Positions 1 through 9,578 of a stretch of 64,000 nt of DNA are shown in pieces. The position numbers and the translations under genes were made by a program. This DNA is from Poronia punctata (Eukaryota; Ascomycota; Sordariomycetes; Xylariales; Xylariaceae), in NCBI GenBank assembly GCA_022579005.1, contig MU401550.1, positions 374 through 64,373 of the forward strand. Direction: 5' to 3'. The notes under the pieces were generated by a model. That model did not search any database. It saw only the letters and a program-made list of their open reading frames with translations, and was not told the DNA's origin. Positions within the stretch are counted from its first letter, which is position 1. Every line of letters starts with the position of its first letter.

Positions 1-1
1 G

Positions 2-56
<55 letters not shown>
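1..56. repeat. poly-C run at window edge
   Basis: An uninterrupted cytosine homopolymer fills the first 56 bases. Homopolymer runs of this length are rare in fungal euchromatin. It may be a true G/C tract or an assembly artefact at a contig edge. Shorter C runs occur near 31,436-31,452 and 63,423-63,436. Confidence 0.9.
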
Positions 57-57
<1 letters not shown>

Positions 58-1065
58 CCCTGAGTAGCTTTGCATTTCAATCTTAAGGTACTTGGTTGCG
101 CATATAATTGTGTAGGGAAAATAAGTACTTGACGTTTATGGCTGGCTAAACGTTTACGGGCTGTAAACGTTTAAAGGGCTCTTCAACGCTTGGCCAGGTG
201 AACGTTGGCAATTGCAGGTGTTGAAGGCCACTTAGCCGTTTGGAGTAGGGCTAATGGTCTATGGATGGTTGGCTGTACCCTGCAGGGGCCGCTACGGTAG
301 GTATCTACATCTGCGTGTACACGTACAAACCTCTAACAATCAAGTATATACAGTACATACATGTTATCCCGGAAAACTGTACAGTACGGCTTACCCTGAA
401 ATCTACGTGTACGAAGTTTACCAGTATTATCGCCATGCATCTTATGGGCACACATACGTGTCCATGAACCACGCCAATAGCTTGTTCGAATTCTATATGT
501 TGTTTGATGTGTATTCAAAAGTTTTGCGGTACCGAGACCCTCGACCAGTCGAATCCGGGCCTTGACTTTCAGGTTTCAAATTGCGGACACTCCGAGTCCA
601 CTCATCCAGTACCAGAACATTCGGCTTCGGCATCTCCCGTCAGATTCTACACGTACAATAGGGCTGGATACAACGGAGCATTCTCTGGAAAAACAGGTGT
701 ATGTAACAGAAGAAAGCTTCGGAACTCTACGAACAGGTAATTGCACTCGTTTGTCCGACGTTATTGAAATAGGTCCGCCGAGTGGCTACCGACAATTTAC
801 TAATACGCCGAGAGTGTCACAATTTCCACGATTCAAAGGGTAAGCCCTCTTAGTCAACAACCTGATTGGACTCCTCATGGCAACCATTTCTTCCAGGAAA
901 ATTGAACATGAACTAGATTGCCCTGAGGATCCTCAAGGAAAAGGCCTTAAAGACATTTGATAAGTTACTACTCGTATATCCGTAAAACAAACACCCAGGC
1001 GGCCAAGCCTACCACCTTGGTTTTAGGTACATTATGAGGGAATCAATAATACAGCCTTTACATAT
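57..1065. other. intergenic, no gene recognised
   Basis: Short open stretches occur on both strands but none has a recognisable family, splice-consistent extension or codon character. A few copies of the dispersed TACGTGTA-type motif occur (for example near 404-412). It lies downstream of the minus-strand isomerase-like gene and would contain its 3' end. Confidence 0.6.
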
Positions 1066-1887
1066 CTACAGCTTCGCCTTCCCGCCCTGGCTTTCCTTCC
1101 ACTGCTTAAACCACTCCTCACCCGTCTCTCTCCGCTTCGTCTCAACAATCCGTATATCCGGCCGACCAGCAGCCATCTCCCCCTTGACATCCAAAAGCTG
1201 AATAAGTTCTTTATACATCTCCTCCTTCAACAAGCCATAAACACCCGTAGTTCCCTTCTTGGTCAAATTCCGCTCCTTTACCAACTTCAACACGACATCC
1301 AAATCCCCAATAGCATCAACCAAGCCCGCCTCCAGCGCAGCCTTGGCATCGAACCGCTTAGCTTCAAGCACGAGCGTGCGATAGACGAGCGGCGTAGTCT
1401 TGACACGGAAAACGGCCGACAGCGGCGGAGGCAGATGAGCGCCGAAATCCAACTCGTTGACACAGGCGAAACCGCGTCCGGAGCCGGTGAAGACGCGGTA
1501 GTCGTGATGCATGGCTAGCATGAAGCCGCCGGCAAAGGCGTGGCCGTTGATGAGCGCCACTGTCGGCATCGAGTAGGTTAGGAACCGCTTGTATAGCGGG
1601 TACAGACTGTTTTCCCAGAATCCGGGCGTCTCCACGGCCATGCCGAGGTCGAGGCCGTTGGAGTAGAATTTCGTGATGCCGGATGTCGTTACCACGACGC
1701 CGGGCTCGTGTCCGAATTCGATCACGTCTAGCGCGGTCATGAGGGCGCGGCAGAACCCGGGCGTGAGGCGGTTGTCATTGGGGGATGTGAATGTGAGGAG
1801 GTATACTTGAGGTGAGGGCACGGTGCAGACGATGCTGCCTCCGGGATGGGATGATACCGGAGGTATGGGGACTGAGAATAACTGCAT
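1066..1887 (-). CDS. peroxisomal enoyl-CoA isomerase/hydratase-like (crotonase family)
   Basis: Intronless, 273 aa. The crotonase fold is shown by an N-terminal strand region, an oxyanion-hole segment INGHAFAGGF (about residues 113-122) and a following MHHDYRVF stretch. A Glu in NELDFG lies where Delta3,Delta2-enoyl-CoA isomerases of the plant and fungal ECI type carry their catalytic acid. The protein ends in AKL, a PTS1-type peroxisomal targeting tripeptide. Members of this family shift cis/trans-3-enoyl-CoA to trans-2-enoyl-CoA during beta-oxidation of unsaturated fatty acids. Isomerase rather than hydratase is an inference from the single Glu and the overall resemblance to ECI proteins. 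The start ATG is the first in frame and gives a normal family length. Confidence 0.85.
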   Translation of the reverse strand: MQLFSVPIPPVSSHPGGSIVCTVPSPQVYLLTFTSPNDNRLTPGFCRALMTALDVIEFGHEPGVVVTTSGITKFYSNGLDLGMAVETPGFWENSLYPLYKRFLTYSMPTVALINGHAFAGGFMLAMHHDYRVFTGSGRGFACVNELDFGAHLPPPLSAVFRVKTTPLVYRTLVLEAKRFDAKAALEAGLVDAIGDLDVVLKLVKERNLTKKGTTGVYGLLKEEMYKELIQLLDVKGEMAAGRPDIRIVETKRRETGEEWFKQWKESQGGKAKL

Positions 1888-2547
1888 GTTTAATAGGCAC
1901 AGGTATTGATTGCAGCGATACAGGTGGGTTGGTTTGGATTGTTGATGAATTTATATTTTGATAGAGACAGTACTATACACGAGGATCTCTCTTTTTTTTT
2001 TTTACAGGTAGTTCTAATTGGGATTGAAACAGATAAACAGATGGCTCGTAATAAACATATCAGACGGAGAGATGTTGAACTGAAAGCTGACATCTTGGGG
2101 GATCATCAGCGGGTGCTTGCTTGCCTTTAACTACGCTATACCTCGGCACCTCAGCGGCCATCCCCACTTAAACTTCCACCTAGGTTAATTATCAACTGAA
2201 CTTGCTTTGTCCTAACTATCGTAGATTCTGTAATACCACCTTCCATTGTGTGGAAGCAAACTGAGGACAATATTAACATCGTCCACAGCCGACGGTTTAT
2301 TACCATGTAGCTGCCTAGTTTAACCTATTATACCTGCCACTTTTCCTTCCCAGTAACAACCTTTATCCCGCGCGGAAACAAACAAACAAACAAAAGCAAA
2401 ATGTGATCAACCACCATCAAGTCATAATCAGTCATCACCAGCTTCGTCGTACAGTACAGTACAGTACAGTAGGATCAATCCTCCCGCCCCTCGTAGCAAG
2501 GCGTGTGACCACAGAAACAAACAATCAGGGCGGATAGATTAAAAGCC
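1888..2547. other. intergenic between minus-strand genes
   Basis: This is the upstream region of the isomerase-like gene and the 3' flank of the Rho-like gene. It holds a poly-T stretch (about 1,990-2,003) and a short run of GTACA repeats (about 2,450-2,470). No coding sequence was recognised. Confidence 0.6.
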
Positions 2548-4026
2548 TCACTTGAAGCAGAGAAGTTCAGCCAAGCCGGAAAGATGACCAGAACTTCTTT
2601 TGTCGAGCACAGAAACGGAGGCACGTCCATCAGACACGGCGCGCACGCCTTCCTCAAAGACGCCGTCGCTTCCTTGGCCCGTCATAGCGGAACACTCGAC
2701 GTATCTAGTCGCGCCGAGCGAGATAGCCGTCATAGAGCCCTAGGTTCAAAGCCACATCATCAGTTTTGGCATGAGAAGAGAGCGAGTGACACGGATAAGG
2801 GTAAGGGTGACTCACCTCTGTGGCCGTGACGCGAGCCGCGAGACTCGGATAGAGCGGCGCCCAGAGACTTGGTCCGACGCGTTGGTCTGTTTTGGTGCCT
2901 ACGAGGATGATTGGGGCGCCCCGAGTATAGCGGCGAATCCGAGTAATCCACTGCACAATCCTTGATCAATAAATGGTGGGTGAGGAGGGGGTCTGCAGAG
3001 CGAGGCGTAGTACGAACCTCGGATCGAGCACTCTCCAGAGATTTCGGGTCGCCGACGCTAAAGCAGAGGAATACAGCATCCCAGGCGAGATAGTTAAGTC
3101 GGGCGAGTTGTTCCAGTGACGCGTCGCCGGCGGTATCCCACAGCTCAATGTCTATATCTTGATCGTCGACTCTGACGACCTTGTGGTAGAGCTCGTACCG
3201 AGTCGGAGAATAATGCTGTGCAACGTTTCCGGATCAGCGAGCTGGCGATACGGATACTGCTGAAAATATACGGGCGAGGTTTGACATACCATGTGAAAAG
3301 TATCGCGATAGAAACGACTACCAAAGAGAGACGTCAGCACTGGGAACAGCAAAGGTCGAGAAGGCGAAAGACCGGCTTACAGGATCATGCTAGACTTTCC
3401 ACACTGCGCATCACCCACGAGGACGAAGCGCATCTTGGGGCGCTCTATGAGCATAAAACTCGGGGTCCCCGGCGAAGGAGTCGGTGTCGGTTCTGGTGCC
3501 GGGGTAACGCATCGGCGTGCACGCGAGTCGGGTCGTCGTTCAAAAACACTCTGGGGACGACTAGACACAACAGCCTGTTTACAGGCACTCGAGACCCGAC
3601 GGACGAATCCTCGGCCGTTTTTGGCGAGTCTGCGTCGGCGCGACTCGACTGTCTCGTAGTCCGAACCGATCTTCACTCTCTTCGAACGGTGACATTCTTC
3701 GTCATCCGAACTATCGTGGGCCTATTTGATGTATATTACTATTAGGCGAGACTGCATCTCGAAACGGATGTGCCCTTCCAGAATATTACTATACGAACCA
3801 GAGAATGCTTCAAAGTGTGATAACGAGCTGGCTCGACAGGCTCCTGCTTCTCCTCCTCCACCGGGCCTGGCAGATTCTTAAGCCATTGAAGAAAAGGATC
3901 CCTGGTCGGTTTCCAGAAGCCGGAAACGGAAGCGGTGAAGCTTCTAGAGGTTGGGACTTGCGATTTCTTGGCCGAGACGTTGAGATCGGGTTTGGATGGC
4001 GTAGTAAATGGATCGAGGCCCGCCAT
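2548..4026 (-). CDS. atypical Rho-family small GTPase
   Basis: Six-exon model, 373 aa: 4026-3799, 3721-3381, 3317-3290, 3215-3018, 2950-2816, 2739-2548. The first ~165 residues are a disordered, basic/acidic extension (DSSDDEE, ESRRRR, PTPTPSPGTP). The GTPase domain follows: P-loop GDAQCGKSS, switch I HYSPTRYEL, DTAGDA (switch II), GTKTDQR (G4) and ECSAMTG (G5). Order, switch I threonine and G5 point to the Rho family, which controls actin and polarity. Compared with Rac1, the Gly12 position is Ala and the Gln61 position is Asp, as in hydrolysis-deficient atypical Rho proteins. The protein ends LLCFK with no CAAX box visible. A second, short exon after a GTGAGG donor at 2,552 is possible but gives no CAAX either. 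The 28-nt exon 3 is unusually small. The 5' start could be further upstream. Confidence 0.75.
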
Positions 4027-4138
4027 TCTGGTTGTGTTTATTGCAATGGCGGAAACGGAAAAAAAAGAGAAGAATGGAGATGGCCACGGCAGAAAGGTGA
4101 GAAGGGCCGAGAGAGGCCCAAATGATGGGCTGTGGGAG

Positions 4139-4142
<4 letters not shown>

Positions 4143-4177
<35 letters not shown>
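4143..4177. repeat. (GA)n microsatellite
   Basis: Perfect GA dinucleotide tract just upstream of the Rho-like gene start. On the gene strand it reads as a CT-rich tract, a common feature of fungal 5' regions. Confidence 0.9.
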
Positions 4178-4180
<3 letters not shown>

Positions 4181-5663
4181 GTAGAGGCAGATGTAGTGGT
4201 CGAGATGTCACGAACAACTAGAGTACATGAAAAACATGGGTACAATGTTGATTCTGTATACTTGAATTTGGCCCATGCCGAGCCCAAATTCCAATTCTTT
4301 CTCTGGTATGAGGTAGCTGTCTGTCTGTCTAGAGAGCCAAGGAAAGACTAGAGCTCCCCATTGACGGTTAGGTTTGTCTGTGACAATGGCTGCCATTGAA
4401 TAGACATGTCACTACCGGAGTTGAAAATACATTTGTTGCCTGTTATTAGCCCTATTGTCTGTCTACATTAAATACAATACATTCTCTATTCATCCCCTGG
4501 GATAGAAGAGGTGCCATCGTCGACTCTCGAGATGGGTATGTATTATGAACATGGGCACCAACATTATTGATTATGAAATGAGATGTACTCAAGTCATCAG
4601 TAGCAGAGAAACGCGTTGCCATAGTTATCATGAACGTCTTACTTGGTTAGTAAGTAGCTTTAGTTGCAAAGGCACCTTTATAGGGAACATCATCCAAGCA
4701 CACCTTGACAAATGCTAACTAATAGGTTATGTACCTACCTAGGTTCTTTTAAATTTTCAGTTTATAATTTACAAGAGAAAGTTAATAGCCAAACGGTCTT
4801 GAAATGTGCTTGGACAATATTTCATATAATTAATTGCACCTCTTACATTGGATTGAGTGTCTACCCCTTAGCAGGAAGCCGTCACTCTCTGTTTGATATT
4901 ATTAGAGCGATTAGGAAATGATGGAACTTATTAACTACTTCTTATCTACCAGAGAAGCCTATCAGACACTTTATACCATAGATCGGACATCTCCCCTCCC
5001 TTGACCTTGACCTTGACCTTGACCTAGCATCAATGGACATCGACTTGTTGTTCGGGTTCCCCAGAGCCCACTATTTGTCTGTATTAGGTATAAGCCGGCA
5101 AAGAAGCCCGTAACATCCGGTCCGAGCCGGTGGGGGGAAGCGGGACAATTTTTAGTCTAGCTCTAGTCTAGTATCTATACAAGAGGGGTTGCCGGGTGTG
5201 AGAATTGGCCTGTATAGTGTCATGATGGCATTAAAGACTTGTACTATTGACATCTTCCTTTTCTCTTTTCTTTTCTTTTCTTTTCTTTCTTGCATTAGTT
5301 CACTTGTAACATTTACTCACAGACTCTATCAGACCATGTGAACAAAATCCCAGGTAAGTCCACAATCAATAAAAGAGGCCAATCATGATGTCCAGGTAGG
5401 TAGAAAAAAAAACGCTTGGTAGGTAGAAATATATACAACCCATCCATCCCCTCAACGATGACGCTACACGGCATTGCATTTGATTTCTAATCCCCTCTCC
5501 CCCCTCTTAGAATCCATACACGGGGTTGAATGGATATCCACCCGGGGACTAGACTAGGTAGGTATACATATATATAACAAGAAGCAATTTCACTCCAAAC
5601 CACCAACGAATGTCAACAAGAATTACACAAATTGCAAAACAGATAAAATAAACCCCCTCCAAA
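4178..5663. other. intergenic (divergent promoters), no gene recognised
   Basis: Separates the minus-strand Rho-like gene from the plus-strand glutathione transferase. It holds tandem TTGACC hexamers (about 5,000-5,023) and a (TTTTC)n tract (about 5,262-5,288). TAGGTAGG-type motifs lie near 5,395 and 5,558. No credible coding sequence was found. Confidence 0.6.
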
Positions 5664-6038
5664 ATGTCAACTCCCACCGATATCCACATCTATACAGGTC
5701 AGACGCCTAATGGCATCAAGGTCACCATTCTGTTGGAGGAGCTGGGTCTCCAGTACAAGGTCTGTCTTGTCTTGTCTTGTCTTGTCTGCTTTTAACATTT
5801 CTCTACGTAATAAAAGTGAAGGAAAGATTGCTTACGTACTAGAAATATCAGGTGACAAACATTGATCTCAGCAAAAATACTCAAAAGGTGCATATAAGTC
5901 GAACCAAAGTGAGTGATTGAGTGCGCGCAAGCTAAGTTTGATGGACGAAATTTGTAGGAACCATGGTTTCTAGAGATCAACCCCAACGGACGCATCCCCG
6001 CCATGACCGATACTCTCAATGGGAAGCAGATCCGAGGT

Positions 6039-6085
<47 letters not shown>

Positions 6086-6955
6086 ATTCTTCATTACAAT
6101 GAGAGAGAGACAGAGAGAAAGGGCCTTTCGACTAATATTGAAAACAAAAAAAAAGTCTTTGAAAGCGGTGCCATGATGCAATACATCGTCGACCAATACG
6201 ACAAGGACCATAAAGTCTCGTACCCGTTCGGTACGCCGGAATACTACGAGACAAACAGCTGGGTAAGTAAAGCCCAACCTTTTCTCTCCCCTCCCCCCCT
6301 TTCTACTTACTTTCTCACGGAAATATCAAATACTGACTGATCAACATAGCTCATGTGGCAAATGGGTGGTCTTGGTCCTATGCAAGGCCAGCTGAATCAC
6401 TTCAAGCGTACGTTATCAAAATAATCAATCCCAGCTTGAGCACACTGATGGTTTACCAACTAAAAACTGAACGAAAAAAAAAAAAAAAGGCTACGCTCCA
6501 GAAAAGATCCAATACGGAATCAACAGGTACGAAGGCGAAGTAAAGCGCCTTTACCGAACTCTCGACGAGACTTTGCAAAAGTCTAGCTCGGGATATCTGG
6601 TAGGCGATAGATGTACCGTGGCGGATATATCTTGTTGGGGATGGGTAGCTATGGCTCGTATGTCTTTTTTTCCCCTTTTTTCCCTTTTGTCACCCTTGAG
6701 TTTGTTTCTAGTTTTTAACACGAAAGGGAAAAAAAAAAAACAGGATCATCAGGCGTCGATCCCCAAAATTACCCAGCTCTACAAGCTTGGGTCGAACGCA
6801 TGTTGAAGAGACCGGGTGTCGAGAAAGGTCGTCATGTACCGACGGAACATAGTTATGAGAAGTTCCAGACTATGACGGAGGAGGAGTTCGAGGCTAGGGC
6901 TGCTGCTAATCGGACTTGGATCTTGGAAGGTCAGAAGGCTGAGTCGGAGAGGTAG
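5664..6955 (+). CDS. glutathione S-transferase, Ure2-like
   Basis: Seven exons, 251 aa: 5664-5759, 5852-5887, 5958-6036, 6156-6262, 6350-6407, 6490-6657, 6744-6955. The N-terminal thioredoxin-like domain begins with IHIYTGQTPNGIKVTILLEE, has the cis-Pro segment NPNGRIPAM and the glutathione-binding FESGAMMQYI. The all-helical C-terminal domain has QMGGLGPMQGQLNHF, typical of Ure2-like/fungal GSTs, and the DRCTVADIS helix-capping motif. Such enzymes conjugate glutathione to electrophiles or reduce peroxides in the cytosol. Introns are 58-119 nt; intron 3 contains a ~38-nt poly-T tract (6,043-6,080) and the others end in A-rich acceptors, so slippage and mis-splicing are plausible. Length and all intron phases agree with the family. 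Confidence 0.92.
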
Positions 6956-7029
6956 ATTTTTTTTCGGTTTGTTTTATCGGACAGGACGCGTAAATAAATA
7001 AAGTCCTTGGGTCGCGGATGAGAGAGAAG

Positions 7030-7096
<67 letters not shown>
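7030..7096. repeat. compound (TG)n(AG)n microsatellite
   Basis: A TG tract passes directly into an AG tract within the 3' flank of the glutathione transferase gene, a likely length-polymorphic site. Confidence 0.9.
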
Positions 7097-7100
<4 letters not shown>

Positions 7101-7347
7101 GCGGAACAGTAGTATATACCTCGACAATAATCAAGAAAGACAATATCATCACTTGAGACTTTTAGAATCGGGGGGAAAAGACATGTGATAACCCTATTAC
7201 CTAGACCTAACCTAGGCTATGATTTCCACCGAAACAGAAGACAAATCAAACGCAACGTATGACCCTAGGTTAAGGTACCTTGCGAAATGCCTCCTCTGTC
7301 CATCCTATTCCCATGTCCATTCCGTAGTAAAAACCAGTCACCATCCT

Positions 7348-7377
7348 TCCATCCATCCATCCATCCATCCATCCATC
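7348..7377. repeat. (CATC)n microsatellite
   Basis: Tetranucleotide repeat in the short gap between the convergent GST gene and the duplicated-domain gene. Confidence 0.85.
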
Positions 7378-7435
7378 ACCTCCCCTATCCTCTCCTCTCC
7401 TCTTCTCTCCTTCCCCATATACCACCCATATCATC

Positions 7436-8637
7436 TCAAATAACCTCATTATCATAATCATCAGCAGGATGCTGACCCTCATACTGACCCTGATTCTGAT
7501 ACTGATTCTGATACTGATTCTCATAATTGGCACCATCATAAATAGCACCAAACTCAAGACCACCCTCAACACCACCACCACCACCACCACCAATATTCAT
7601 CGCGTCCGCGCCCACACTTGCATCGTAGCTAGTAGAAGGATAAAAATCCTCGGCACGAGCCATTGAATAATCCCCCCCTTCAACCACAGGATAGAGATCC
7701 TCGACGCGAGTCAAACCAGCAGCAGCAGCAGGGACGAAATTCGCAGGATCAATCATGCCGGACAAGACCTCACTAGCCATCTGTTGATCAACCGCCATCT
7801 GTTGATCAACCTCCATCTGTTGCTGTTGTCGTTGTTGTTGTTTTTGTTGCTCGTTACCATAATTCAGAGCCTCGGCAACCATCTTCTTCTTCTGCTTCAT
7901 AGTATCTTCATCCTCATCATCATCAGGCTTCTCGAGAAGAGCAGAAGTAGTAGCAGTAGCGCGCTTGAATTGCTTATCTTTCGGTTTGGTGGTGTTTTTG
8001 GTCACTCTATAAGTAGTCTGCTTTTTCTTCGTAGTCGTGGAAGAAGGACCAGCGGGAATAGATCCAGGTCCAGTAGAAGCTTTGACGAATTTATTACGGA
8101 TTTGACCATACCGGCACTATACGTTAAAAAAAAAAAAAAAAAGGTTAGCATCACCTAACTAAAGTATGTAACCTAAACAGTCTTGGAAAGAAAGAAAGAA
8201 AGAAAGAAAGGGGAAAAAAAAAAGTTTCAAAACAAACCTTTCCGACACCCACACTCTTAAACCCCGCCTTCCGACTGAACCCCTCCCAATCGATACCAAC
8301 CAGCGCAGCGGGGAGATGAGTAAACAGGTTCGTGATGAACTTTGCATCTCCTGCCGTCATGGTAGTTTGCTCGGGGTTCTTGATGAATTTGTTGCGGATT
8401 TGGCCGTAACGACACTGTTGTTGTTTTTTCCCCCCAGTCAGTCAGTGCAGCAGCAGCAAACGGATAGGGTTATATAAAAAAAAAAAAAAGAAAGAAAAAA
8501 AAACAAACCTTGGCAACACCCTGATTCTTGAAACCAGCCGTCTGCGAAAACGTCTCCCAGTCGATGTCGAGGCTCGTGGGCAGAAACTCGAAAAGAGTCA
8601 CCATGAACTTGGTATCTCCTGCTGTGGGAGTGGCCAT
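7436..8637 (-). CDS. protein with tandemly duplicated ~50-residue domain
   Basis: Three exons, 328 aa: 8637-8509, 8414-8238, 8116-7436. Residues 5-55 and 63-114 are two copies of one unit: TAGD-KF, an IDWE (F/S) helix, AGFK--GV-KV, then CRYGQIRNKF(I/V)K. In each copy an intron falls at the same codon boundary, after the Lys preceding CRYGQIR, so exon 2 corresponds to one repeat. The unit resembles small helical, DNA-binding-like domains seen often in filamentous fungi; I do not recognise a named family. The rest is low complexity: TTTKKKQ basic stretch, DDDEDED, KQQQRQQQQ, QQMAVDQQMA repeats, a Gly run and NQYQNQYQNQ. A nuclear or chromatin role is a guess from the basic repeat. Intron ends and reading frame are consistent throughout. 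Confidence 0.8.
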
Positions 8638-9578
8638 CGTGTCGTGAAAGCTAGCTGGGTGGTTTTTTTTTTCTGCTCGGGGGAACTGAACGGACGATTT
8701 AGTTATTTGTGTGCTTATGAAGAGAAATGAATAAAAAAATAGCAAGTGGTTTTCTTTTCTTTTCTTTTCTTTTCTTTTCCTAGCCGTATGATAATAGTAT
8801 GAGAGAAGGGAAGGGAATATATGTCAAGGGCGAGGTAGGTTAGGTAGGTAGGTACCTTGACAGAGCAGAGCAGAACTGGAAAAAGAAAATGCGAAAATAC
8901 TTGAAAAGTACCGGAGACGGCAAGGTTGGGGATACAGAGATTGATGAAATTAAATAAACGAAAAACAGAGGAGGAAAGCACTCACCTAGGTATGTCTGGG
9001 TGTTTTGTAAGTAAGGTACCAATCTATGCAAATACCAGAATGATACTGGCAGAGGACTGTGAAACTAGAAGAAGTAGATATTAGAAGCAAGGAATGGAAA
9101 TAATCCAGCAGTCCTCAACCGAATAGAAAAGCAAGATCAAGATGGTAGGTACTCACAGAGAATGGTATCGTTAAAAGATAGAAGTAGGACACACATACAC
9201 ACAACAACGATCAAGATGTTGATGTTGAGTGAATGCACAAGAAGATGTGTGTAAACTTTTAGAGTGGAAAGTTCACAGGTTGGGTCTGAAAAGATGAGGA
9301 GGAAGGTCCATGTCCAAAGGGTAAGGTGTAAAGGTAAAAGGTAAAAGATATGTACCTGCGACGGGCAGAGTGGTGATCAAAGTGAAAAAGTACAACATAT
9401 ATGTACCTTTGTTTCTTTTTACCTCGACGTCGATCGTCGACAAATACTTAACAGTCGACGGCTTCCTACACAAGTTAGTCCTTGTCAAGTATCACACAAG
9501 TACATCTCAGCCTCTTTCTCATATGGGACAAATGAATACATTCAAAATACATATATACATGCCACAAGTTGTAGCTTA
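8638..9578. other. upstream region of duplicated-domain gene
   Basis: Contains a (TTTTC)n tract (about 8,752-8,779), TAGGTAGG motifs near 8,835-8,854 and short open stretches with no family resemblance. It probably includes the 5' UTR of the gene at 7,436-8,637 and the 3' UTR of the gene starting at 11,489. Confidence 0.6.

Noticed and set aside
520..560. Possible tRNA T-arm near CAGTCGAATCC
   Set aside because: No matching A-box or cloverleaf on either strand.
3377..3676. Rho-like gene starting at 3,676
   Set aside because: The codon there is GTG, and upstream in-frame acidic/basic sequence joins by a phase-0 intron to an ATG-led exon at 4,026.
3218..3745. 175-codon plus-strand open frame
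   Set aside because: It lies antisense across exons 2-4 of the Rho-like gene and has no family resemblance; the minus strand has the P-loop and G-box motifs.
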